This document shows, piece by piece, positions 44,962 to 52,527 of a stretch of 64,000 bases of DNA (position 1 is the stretch's first letter; every line of letters starts with the position of its first letter). The stretch covers positions 15,486 through 79,485 of the forward strand of contig CAZOKZ010000012.1 in assembly GCA_964580585.1 (NCBI GenBank), read 5' to 3'. Both the position numbers and the translations under genes were made by a program. This DNA is from CAZOKZ01 sp964580585. Lineage in GTDB: Bacteria; Sumerlaeota; Sumerlaeia; SLMS01; JAHLLQ01. Under the pieces are notes generated by a model. The model made no database searches and had not been told where the DNA came from. It saw only the letters and a list, made by a program, of their open reading frames with translations.

Positions 44962-47010
44962 TTATTCCACCTCTTCCTTCTTCCCAAAATCCTCGTCAAT
45001 CGGCAGGAACGGAATGAACGCCAAACCCGGCAGGCTGAACAAAATCACCAGCCAGAAAAATACTCTGTATCCCACCAATTCCTGCAAATAGCCGCTCCAC
45101 ATGCCGGGAATCATGTATCCTAACGTCATGAAGCCGGTGCAGAGCGCGTAATGCGCGGTCTTGAACGACCCCTTGGCGGTGACGATCATCACCAGCAAGT
45201 AACTGACGAACCCGAAACCGTAGCCAAACGCTTCGATACCGACGCACACGTTGACGGGGACAAGGTTTTCCGGCAACACGGTGCCCAAATAAACGTAGAG
45301 AAAATTCGGAAGGTGCATGCCTGCCACCATCCACCAGATCATGCGCCGTAAACCATACCGCGCGACCAAAAAACCGCCCAATAACCCGCCAACTGTCAGT
45401 GCGAGCAAATACACAAACGTGTTGGTGAACGCCAATTCGCCCAGCGACATTCCAAGTCCCATGTTTTCCGGCAAATCGATCAGGAAAAGATTCTTAACCT
45501 GGGCCAGTTGCGCTTCGCCCAGCCGGAATGTGAGCAAGAACGCGAGCGTGAGGATTATTTTTTCCTTCTGGAAAAACGTCACGAAAACCTCGGCGAAACC
45601 AATGCGGCTGACGTCGGACATTTTGAAGAAAAACATGCGCGCCAAACGTCGCGCAGGCGTCGCGAACCAAACGCCCACGGCCAGGATAATCAGCACCAGG
45701 AATTTGCCCGCGGTGAAAAAGAACGTGAAGCCTTTTTGCGCGAGCGCCGTTGCTCCGTCCCCAATGGTGATGGTTTGCAGGGGGCCTTCGAGTTTCCCCA
45801 CGCCGTACAGCACCGCCCAGCCAAGCGCCCACGGCACGGCCACCGTTGCCGTCAGCGCCAGCACCGGTTGGTAGAACGGTGGACGATCGCCCGCGATCGG
45901 CAAATCCGTCCCCGGCTTGGGCATGGTGAATCGGTGATAGATGAAACACACGAAATAAACGCCCGCGCAGAGCAACAACACCATCGACCAACTGAACGGG
46001 ATGTTGCCTGCCTCGAATCGATAGGTCGCGTGAGCGGAATCGCGGATTTTTGTCGGCAACGTTGCCGTGATTGTCGCGGGTTCGCGCCAATTGTCGGCGG
46101 TGAACTCGATACGTTGCGTGTCCAGTTTAATCCCCTGGTCGTTGCCCGCCATAAAAACGCGCTCGAAGAAATTTCCGCGAGGAACAAGGCGCACCGTCAC
46201 TACTTCCGGGTGCCCGGGAGGCGGCGCGTTGCCCAGACGTACCGACAGCGTTGCCGTCGTGCCCGCGTCGCCCTCAAGCGTGGTTGGCCAGACGACGATG
46301 TGTTGTTCTTCCACGGGAAACCCGACAGGGTCCTCGATAACGAACACTGGCCGAGCGTCGGGGCGCCACGCGCTCACCTCAACGTCGATGGGCGACGGTC
46401 CCGTGTGGCCTTGAATCCATCCGGCAGCCGCGATCAACAGCCCGTTTGCCGTCATCAAGGCCAGGCGAAACACCGTGCTGCGCACGCCAACGAAAAACGC
46501 CTGCTGCTTTTCGTTCAACGCCAGCATATAATGTCCGTCGCAGGCAATATCGTGCGTCGCGGCAGCCATCCCCATCGCCAGCAAACACCCAATGCACACG
46601 AAGAAAAATGGCGAATCGGAAATATCGCCCGTACCCGTCAAGGACGACACGGGCAGCCAGAACGACAACGCCGCCCCGAGCAAACATACCCCCACGGCGA
46701 ACTGCATCCAGATCGTCCAGTTGCGCCGTGTCCCGTAGCGATCCACCAACGGCCCCCACAGCGGCTTGATCGTCCACGGCAGGCTGAGCAAACTGGCCCA
46801 AAGGAGCGTCGGGCCATTTGGAATTCCCATTGTTTTGAAAATCACCGCAAAGAGCTGGATTGCGATCGCGTATTGCAAGCCCTGGAGGAAATTGACCGTC
46901 GGTACCCAGGCCCACGGCGTGATGCGGCGCCCGGTGATATCGGGCTCGCCACGATGGATGCTGTGGTTGGCAGTGGAGGAGGAAGCAGCGGGAGTCGGAT
47001 CAGCGGACAT
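44962..47010 (-). CDS. MFS transporter (AmpG-like) with an inserted extracytoplasmic domain
   Basis: A 682-residue major facilitator transporter. The N-terminal half has ~six membrane segments, with PLWGPLVDRYGTRRNW (the MFS motif A loop). After AAGWIQGHTGPSPIDVEV, a soluble ~120-residue beta-rich block follows (VVWPTTLEGDAGTTATLSVR, ATITATLPTKIRDS), before segments resume at IPFSWSMVLLLCAGVYFVCF. The block resembles Calx-beta/Ig-like domains and probably faces the periplasm. The rest resembles AmpG-type permeases for muropeptides, but the substrate is not proven. The N-terminal ~25 residues are a low-complexity Ser/Ala lead. No Shine-Dalgarno is obvious before the ATG at 47010. Confidence 0.8.
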   Translation of the reverse strand: MSADPTPAASSSTANHSIHRGEPDITGRRITPWAWVPTVNFLQGLQYAIAIQLFAVIFKTMGIPNGPTLLWASLLSLPWTIKPLWGPLVDRYGTRRNWTIWMQFAVGVCLLGAALSFWLPVSSLTGTGDISDSPFFFVCIGCLLAMGMAAATHDIACDGHYMLALNEKQQAFFVGVRSTVFRLALMTANGLLIAAAGWIQGHTGPSPIDVEVSAWRPDARPVFVIEDPVGFPVEEQHIVVWPTTLEGDAGTTATLSVRLGNAPPPGHPEVVTVRLVPRGNFFERVFMAGNDQGIKLDTQRIEFTADNWREPATITATLPTKIRDSAHATYRFEAGNIPFSWSMVLLLCAGVYFVCFIYHRFTMPKPGTDLPIAGDRPPFYQPVLALTATVAVPWALGWAVLYGVGKLEGPLQTITIGDGATALAQKGFTFFFTAGKFLVLIILAVGVWFATPARRLARMFFFKMSDVSRIGFAEVFVTFFQKEKIILTLAFLLTFRLGEAQLAQVKNLFLIDLPENMGLGMSLGELAFTNTFVYLLALTVGGLLGGFLVARYGLRRMIWWMVAGMHLPNFLYVYLGTVLPENLVPVNVCVGIEAFGYGFGFVSYLLVMIVTAKGSFKTAHYALCTGFMTLGYMIPGMWSGYLQELVGYRVFFWLVILFSLPGLAFIPFLPIDEDFGKKEEVE

Positions 47011-47209
47011 GAACGGGTAACTCGCATGAAATCAAGAATAGAAGCGAGAAAACCCACCCGACACGAACAACATCAAGGGGCAAAGCATCCCGTCGCGGTT
47101 CATTTTTCAATTCGCTCCACATCGGAATTCGACCAAATGCGTGAAAAACGGCTTAGTTTTGTTGCCTTTTTGTCCCGTCGTCTTGAAATGCGCAAAACCA
47201 ACAAATCCA

Positions 47210-47602
47210 ATGATTCCTCGCGAACTCAATTCGCTTGGGGACCATTTGAGGAAAGTTCGCGTCGAACGTGGGTACACATTGCACCAAGTGGCCAACATGC
47301 TCGGAACCAGCATCAATCGAGTCTTCGCCTGGGAACACGGAGTCTTGAAACCAAGTAAGAAGTTCCGTGAAATGCTTCTGCGCTGGATGGGATACAACCC
47401 AGACGACCTGGACGAACTATTCGACCCAAAACGAGTTCGTCAGTGGCGCATTCAGCATGGCCTCAGCCGTGCACATCTAGCCAAAGAACTTGGCCTTGCC
47501 GTCAACACCATCGAAACCTGGGAACGTGGCCGCTATGCACCCAGCCCGGAAAACGTCGCACAGCTCAAATCAATGATGGCCCGGATAAAGGGGCCGGTAT
47601 AG
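47210..47602 (+). CDS. Tandem XRE-type helix-turn-helix protein
   Basis: A 130-residue DNA-binding protein with two Cro/C1-type helix-turn-helix domains: one at about 11-45 (RGYTLHQVANMLGTSINRVF, WEHG) and one at 77-110 (HGLSRAHLAKELGLAVNTIE, WERG). They are joined by FDPKRVRQW. Such tandem arrangements usually regulate or partner with neighbouring genes or plasmid/phage functions. The ATG at 47210 is chosen because the 23 residues upstream (from 47141) look unrelated; no Shine-Dalgarno is clear. The target is unknown. A broken HTH-like fragment lies at 50680. Confidence 0.7.
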   Translation: MIPRELNSLGDHLRKVRVERGYTLHQVANMLGTSINRVFAWEHGVLKPSKKFREMLLRWMGYNPDDLDELFDPKRVRQWRIQHGLSRAHLAKELGLAVNTIETWERGRYAPSPENVAQLKSMMARIKGPV

Positions 47603-47629
47603 CAGCTGGAACAATAAGTACTCGTTGTC

Positions 47630-48880
47630 TTATTTTGGCTCCTGATGGTTTGGAATCGTGCCGTAATGTTGTTCGATTTTAATGGCGGTGGTTCCTTTGA
47701 ACTTCTCTCGCCACGCGCCGGGGGAGAGGCCGGTTTGGGCATGGAAAAAGTTCCAGAAGTACGAAGATCGTCGAAAACCGGATGCAGTGGCAATCTCCTC
47801 GACAGGCAAGTTGGTGTCGAGCAGTAGCGTCATAGTGCGACGCAGTCGCTGGCGCGAAATTTCACCCGCGATGGTTTCGCCCAGGAGGTGCCGGAACCGG
47901 TCCTGTAATGTTCGGCGCGAGATGTTGGCGGCGCGTGCCACGTCATCTACGCCTATGGGGTCGGCAAGGTTTTCTCGAATGAAGCGAAGTGCGACGACCA
48001 CGGCGGGGTCTTCGACCGCTAGCACGTCGGACGACATACGCATGGCGATGCCCTTAGGAGGAATGCGAATGGTTGGCTGCTCGGATTTTTCTCCGGAAAT
48101 AAGGTGGTCGAGCAAGGCGGCTGCCTCGTATCCCACCCGTACAGCGTTTGGCTCGACGCTGGAGAGCGAGGGTCGGATGGCGTTGCAAATCAGGACGTTA
48201 TTATCGACGCCAACGATGGCAATTTCTTTGGGTACCTCGATCCCGGTTTCTTTACAAGCTTCGAGTACTTGGAATGCCAGTGTATCGTTGGTTGTAAAAA
48301 TGCCGACGGGTTTCTTCAGCGTTTGAAGCCATTTGTTCAAACGTGTGGCGTTTTTTTCGTCGAGTAATTTTTGGCGCGGATTATTTACGGATGAGGGAAC
48401 ATATTTAAACTTACAATGATGACAATTGGCGACTTGGGCTGCTTGGAGAAAACCCGTCGCGCGAATTTTTTCCCAGGATACGTTCGACGATGTGCAGCAC
48501 GCGAGCGCGCGGAACCCGCGCTCGATGAAATGTTCGGCGGCTTCGCGCCCGATTTCTTCATCGTCGGACACAACACAGGGAATATCGCTGTCTTTTTCGC
48601 TGAGAGAGAGGCTGACCGCAGGTAAACCCATTTTACGCAGCCACCCGGTTTGTGTGTTGTTCCACGTCAAAAAAATTAGCCCATCTACTCCTAAACCAGG
48701 TAGATCGCGGTAATCAGAGAATTTATTTTTCAACGAAAAACAATGGTGGTTAAACATTAAGCGCCAGTTCGGGTGTTCCTGTGCGTAATGGATAACACCG
48801 TGGTAGGCCTGGATGCGGTAGCTTTCGATGAAATTAGCGCCTCTGATATCCAGAGCGATATTACGAATTGGGTCGGTCAT
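47630..48880 (-). CDS. XylR-type transcription regulator (LacI-like sensor plus AraC HTH)
   Basis: A 416-residue regulator. Residues ~1-270 form a periplasmic-binding-protein-like sensor (GIFTTNDTLAFQVLEACKET and PKEIAIVGVDNNVLICNAI), typical of sugar binding in LacI/XylR. Residues ~300-400 carry an AraC double helix-turn-helix (VDDVARAANISRRTLQDRFR and PVEEIATASGFRRSSYFWNF). This sensor-plus-AraC layout is that of the xylose operon regulator XylR and relatives in Gram-negative sugar degraders. It is divergent from the secreted alpha-amylase gene, so the amylase is its likely target and the ligand a sugar or oligosaccharide rather than necessarily xylose. Confidence 0.85.
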   Translation of the reverse strand: MTDPIRNIALDIRGANFIESYRIQAYHGVIHYAQEHPNWRLMFNHHCFSLKNKFSDYRDLPGLGVDGLIFLTWNNTQTGWLRKMGLPAVSLSLSEKDSDIPCVVSDDEEIGREAAEHFIERGFRALACCTSSNVSWEKIRATGFLQAAQVANCHHCKFKYVPSSVNNPRQKLLDEKNATRLNKWLQTLKKPVGIFTTNDTLAFQVLEACKETGIEVPKEIAIVGVDNNVLICNAIRPSLSSVEPNAVRVGYEAAALLDHLISGEKSEQPTIRIPPKGIAMRMSSDVLAVEDPAVVVALRFIRENLADPIGVDDVARAANISRRTLQDRFRHLLGETIAGEISRQRLRRTMTLLLDTNLPVEEIATASGFRRSSYFWNFFHAQTGLSPGAWREKFKGTTAIKIEQHYGTIPNHQEPK

Positions 48881-49180
48881 GAGTGAGTCCCGGTTGCAAA
48901 TAGGTGTACGGAATCAACGATCTTTTAACCAACGACTTTAGGCGATTTTGGCAGAAAATAAAGCTAAATCTGGATTTTCCTAAAATCTCAATTTATTTGC
49001 TGATATTCAGAGTTGATGATCTGAATCGATTTTCGTAGGATGCAGTCACCCTCGCAGGTAGAGCGATTTTCCTCGCAACTCCGCATCTCGCTGAAAGCTC
49101 TGCCCAAAAAATTAACAATGTTCCGATGGAGCGTTGTGCAGCAACCTCTTGTGCTGTCGGAACGGAAAGTCAGGTGAAGT
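48881..49180. promoter_or_regulatory. Divergent regulator/amylase intergenic region
   Basis: A 300-bp A/T-rich region between the XylR-type regulator and the amylase, likely holding both promoters and the regulator's operator. I do not see a convincing single operator palindrome or a definite -35/-10 pair. AGGTGA lies 5 nt before the amylase ATG. Confidence 0.45.
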
Positions 49181-50596
49181 ATGTTTTTCAAGAAGATTGG
49201 TTGGATCGCGGTTGGACTTACACTGGGTATGTTATCCCCCAAACCTTCAGAGGCATCCGTGATGATGCAGGGGTTCTATTGGGACACGCCGAGCGGCTGG
49301 TATAACACAATGAAAAGCAATGCCAACGGATTGCGTTACATGACTGGAGGCAAAGGTATCAATCGCATGTATTTTCCGCCTCCGAGCAAAGGCCAGGGCG
49401 GTGGTTATTCGATGGGATACGATCCTGCTGACTACAAAGATGTCGGCTCGTACAACCAACATGGAAACACGGCCACACGTTTCGGTACACAGGTTGAATT
49501 GACGGCCTCGACCGCCGAATATCGAAACCTGGGTGTTTCGACAATGGTCGATATTATTCTGAACCATCGCTCGGGTGGCGGCAGTGAATCGAATCCCAAC
49601 ACCGGCGGCAGCACTTGGACGGATTTCAGCGGGCAGGCTTCGGGTTTTGCCAAATGGCACTACAACCAATTCCACCCATCCACATCGGAATGGTGGGATG
49701 AAGGTGCCTTTGGTGGCTATCCCGACGTGTGTCATGTGACAGGGCCAGCCGCTGGCCAACCCTACGGCGATTTTTTGAGTTGGTCGGGGTGGCTGACGAA
49801 TGGCAGCAACGCTGGATTCAACGGCGGTTGGCGATTCGACTACGTGAAAGGCTATCACGCCTGGATGTCAAAGGACTTCAAGAATGCCGCAGGCGGTTTT
49901 GGCATTGGCGAGTATTGGGATTCCCAGACCGACACCTTGGATTGGTGGGCGAATACAGCCGATTGCAGCGTGTTTGACTTTGCGTCTTATTACACGCTGA
50001 AAGACATCTGTCTCAACACCGGTGGCGGCGGATACCTGCCGAACGTGCTCGACTACGGCAAATCCTATGCTGCAAAGAACCAATGGCGCGCTGTCACGTT
50101 CCTTGGCAACCACGACACCGACGATATTTACACCGACAAGATGCTTGGTTACGCATATGCGCTGACCTATAAAGGTTATCCGTGCATCTGGTGGAAAGAC
50201 TATTTCAACTACGGACTCGCCACGGTTGGCGGTCAATGGGGTAACGGTATCAAGCAACTCGTCTGGTGCCGCGAAAGCCTCGCCGGTGGCACAAACGGTA
50301 TTGAGGTTCTAAAAAGCAACGACGGCGATTGCCTGATCTATGGCGCGTACGGATTCAGCAGTTCCGCGCCCGGTTACATTGTCGTGCTCAACGACAGCAG
50401 TTCGAGTTGGCGCGGTGCTTGGGTCCAGACAGGTAACGGCGGTCTGAAGAACAAGACGCTGAAATGCTATGCGTGGTATTCCTCCAAGTCCGGTCAGAAC
50501 GTTCAACCCGGTTCGAAATTCTGCCAAAGCAACGGCTGGGTTGAACCCTGGGCAGCGCCGCGCGGTTATGCCGTCTATGCCCCCGATGGCCTATAA
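49181..50596 (+). CDS. Secreted alpha-amylase (GH13)
   Basis: A 471-residue exported starch-degrading enzyme. MFFKKIGWIAVGLTLGMLS with SEAS forms a signal peptide (~26 residues). The GH13 barrel begins VMMQGFYWDTPSG; the nucleophile is Asp220 in GGWRFDYVKGY, the acid/base Glu244 in GIGEYWD, and the third acid Asp312 in FLGNHDTDD. VDIILNHRSGG is the substrate-side region I. Short length and the VMMQGFYWD start resemble the GH13 alpha-amylases also found in archaea and plants. It is divergent from a XylR-type regulator, suggesting induction by its products. A strong terminator follows. Confidence 0.93.
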   Translation: MFFKKIGWIAVGLTLGMLSPKPSEASVMMQGFYWDTPSGWYNTMKSNANGLRYMTGGKGINRMYFPPPSKGQGGGYSMGYDPADYKDVGSYNQHGNTATRFGTQVELTASTAEYRNLGVSTMVDIILNHRSGGGSESNPNTGGSTWTDFSGQASGFAKWHYNQFHPSTSEWWDEGAFGGYPDVCHVTGPAAGQPYGDFLSWSGWLTNGSNAGFNGGWRFDYVKGYHAWMSKDFKNAAGGFGIGEYWDSQTDTLDWWANTADCSVFDFASYYTLKDICLNTGGGGYLPNVLDYGKSYAAKNQWRAVTFLGNHDTDDIYTDKMLGYAYALTYKGYPCIWWKDYFNYGLATVGGQWGNGIKQLVWCRESLAGGTNGIEVLKSNDGDCLIYGAYGFSSSAPGYIVVLNDSSSSWRGAWVQTGNGGLKNKTLKCYAWYSSKSGQNVQPGSKFCQSNGWVEPWAAPRGYAVYAPDGL

Positions 50597-50631
50597 TCAA
50601 TATTCGCTCTTTCCCGTCTCTCTAACACCAG

Positions 50632-50668
50632 AAAATCCGCTCCGATTCCTGGCTTCGGAGCGGATTTT
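50632..50668 (+). terminator. Rho-independent terminator after the amylase gene
   Basis: Perfect 14-bp stem AAAATCCGCTCCGA / TCGGAGCGGATTTT with a 9-base loop, 36 bp after the stop codon; A- and T-rich ends allow use on both strands. Confidence 0.85.
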
Positions 50669-50679
50669 CATTATGGTTC

Positions 50680-50844
50680 TACAGCAAAGCGCTGGGGTAC
50701 TCTATCGAACGGCTGGCAAGGGAGCTTCGGGTGGCTAATATCCGCCTCTGTCAAATCGAGACGGGCAAGGCGGCAATGGAGCAAGGGCTGCTGGGGTGGC
50801 TGGTGGAACGGGTGCGGGAAGAATTTCCGAGCAAGAAGGGGTAG
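50680..50844 (+). pseudogene. N-terminally truncated HTH-like fragment
   Basis: The frame from 50680 to a TAG at 50842-50844 reads YSKALGYSIERLARELRVAN, then IRLCQIETGKA and a helical C-terminus. This resembles a Cro/C1-type helix-turn-helix with its usual I-E-x-G element. No start codon lies at the proper place and the 5' side is the amylase terminator, so it is a remnant. It marks the left edge of the accessory region. Weakly supported by similarity alone. Confidence 0.4.
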
Positions 50845-51454
50845 GATAGCAGCATCAACCATCTGAAATCCTAACTTTCCCGCTGGATTCGCTCAAGTGG
50901 GGAAAATCATTCGCGCGCCTGTCCGAGGCGAGCATCTAAAAATTTGACGAATTCCTGCCCGACAAATGGCTGGCTGCGCGCAACTGATGCCAGCAAAGCG
51001 CCTCCTCCCACCCAACCTTCGAACCTTCCAGCATCCTCCAGCTTTGCACATGTAAGGCCATTCCGACGTGTGCTCCGTAGGACGGTTACCCGGAAGATGA
51101 AAATCGATGATTATTTTAAATGGCCTGTTAAAAGAAGAGCTATAATTCATTGATAAATCCGGCACGCATTTCATCGGCATCTTTGGCATTCAATACCATG
51201 GCAACCAATTGATGGACCCAAAGGCCATCCATGTTTGAGAAGTCCCACTAACGCTTTGTCTAGGCCCTAATCAGGTGAATGTGAGCCAGCAATCAGCAAA
51301 AACAGAATACAACTCAATCTGCATGTCTATTTCGATTGCATCTCATTTAATAAGCAACTACGAGATGAATAAATTAATAAAGTTACGAGAAAAAACTAAG
51401 GGTCCGTTAGAAAATTGCTTTCAAATCTGCAGCCTTGTAAGGGAGGGTTTTTAA
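50845..51454. other. Intergenic stretch before the TIR operon
   Basis: About 610 bp with no protein-like frame (an antisense ORF at 50893-51189 lacks any recognisable feature). The last ~150 bp are A/T-rich and should contain the promoter of the TIR operon. AAGGGAGGG, with 7 nt to the ATG at 51455, is an unusually strong ribosome-binding site. Confidence 0.5.
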
Positions 51455-51952
51455 ATGGCTCGTCGCGCTTTTTACAGTTTCCACTACAAGCCGGACAACT
51501 GGCGTGCATCACAGGTCCGCAACATAGGTTCGGTTGAAGGGAACAAACCCGCAACTGATAACGATTGGGAATCCATCAAGAAAGGTGGAGATTCAGCAAT
51601 CAAACGCTGGATAAACGATCAGATGTTCGGTAAGTCCTGCGTGATTGTACTCATTGGTTCGGAAACTGCTGGTCGCAAATGGATCAACTACGAAATCGAG
51701 AAGGCTTGGAACGATGGCAAAGGACTTCTCGGGATTTATATTCATCGCCTAAAAGACCGGTATGAAAATACAGGGGTGATAGGCTCGAATCCGTTTGATG
51801 AATTCAATTTCAGCGGTAAGAAGTTGTCCGCAATCGTCAGGGCATATAACCCGGCAGGTGCTACGAGCAAGGATGTGTATGAAACGATCAGCAGTAACTT
51901 GGCTGACTGGCTGGATGAAGCGGTAAGAATCCGAGACGCATACAAGGGGTAA
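51455..51952 (+). CDS. ThsB-like TIR-domain protein
   Basis: A 165-residue protein matching the TIR-like (DUF1863/ThsB) family: it starts MARRAFYSFHYKPDNWRASQ and contains KSCVIVLIGSETAGRKWINY with EIEKAW (Glu80 at the catalytic-glutamate position of TIR NADases). In Thoeris, ThsB proteins of this family detect phage and make a cyclic ADP-ribose-type signal from NAD. It is the first gene of a three-gene operon (5 bp to the next), with a strong AAGGGAGGG ribosome-binding site. Which phage cue it would sense cannot be read from sequence. Catalytic activity is inference from the family and the retained glutamate. Confidence 0.85.
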   Translation: MARRAFYSFHYKPDNWRASQVRNIGSVEGNKPATDNDWESIKKGGDSAIKRWINDQMFGKSCVIVLIGSETAGRKWINYEIEKAWNDGKGLLGIYIHRLKDRYENTGVIGSNPFDEFNFSGKKLSAIVRAYNPAGATSKDVYETISSNLADWLDEAVRIRDAYKG

Positions 51953-51957
51953 AACAC

Positions 51958-52488
51958 ATGGCATATTTCACGGAATCTCAATTGCGAAGTTTCGCAGCGG
52001 ACGCTTCAATGAAGCGGAAAGCATCTGTTAACATCAACGAGTCCGCAGGCGCTGCGGAACACACCCTATTCCTGTCGCACAGTCACAAAGACAAATCTAT
52101 CGTCGAGGGCCTGATAATTTTTCTGGGGACTCTTGGTATAAACATTTATGTCGACTGGAACGATAGTGGCATGCCTAGAATAACGGATCGACAAACTGCC
52201 GACAGGATAAAGCAGAAGATATCACAGTGCAAGAACTTCGCCGTGCTTGCGACTTCGAACGCACTTGCCTCAAGGTGGGTTCCTTGGGAGGTCGGAGTGG
52301 CGGATCAGATCAAGAGTGCACGTGGAGTTTTTATAATACCTGTCGTCGATTCGACGGGTGTTTACAAGGGTAGCGAGTATCTTCAGCTCTATCCAACTGT
52401 AGAATCAACATCAAAAGGTGGTTGGGGCGTCTTTCAGCCGAATCAATCTACGGGTGGAATACTGCTTGAAGACTTCATTCAGCGATAG
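51958..52488 (+). CDS. Classical TIR-domain protein
   Basis: A 176-residue soluble protein with a canonical TIR domain from about residue 34: HTLFLSHSHKDKSIVEGLII (box 1), IYVDWNDSGMPRITDRQTAD (BB-loop region, with the TA-x-RI pattern), and CKNFAVLATSNALASRWVPW followed by EVGVAD (Glu111, the expected catalytic glutamate). It is clearly a different TIR subfamily from the first gene. The N-terminal ~30 residues are a polar lead. It starts 5 bp after the first TIR gene, with AGGGG 8-10 nt upstream, so both are made together. Likely an NAD-consuming enzyme, or a partner of the first TIR. Confidence 0.9.
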   Translation: MAYFTESQLRSFAADASMKRKASVNINESAGAAEHTLFLSHSHKDKSIVEGLIIFLGTLGINIYVDWNDSGMPRITDRQTADRIKQKISQCKNFAVLATSNALASRWVPWEVGVADQIKSARGVFIIPVVDSTGVYKGSEYLQLYPTVESTSKGGWGVFQPNQSTGGILLEDFIQR

Positions 52489-52527
52489 GGGTTTTGCAAC
52501 TTCTGACTACTCAACGAGACTTCCCTG

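Noticed and set aside
45508..47358. 616-codon plus-strand frame over the MFS transporter
   Set aside because: Antisense shadow of a membrane protein gene; no recognisable features and no ribosome-binding site.
50893..51189. 98-codon minus-strand frame before the TIR operon
   Set aside because: No motif, poor composition and no ribosome-binding site.
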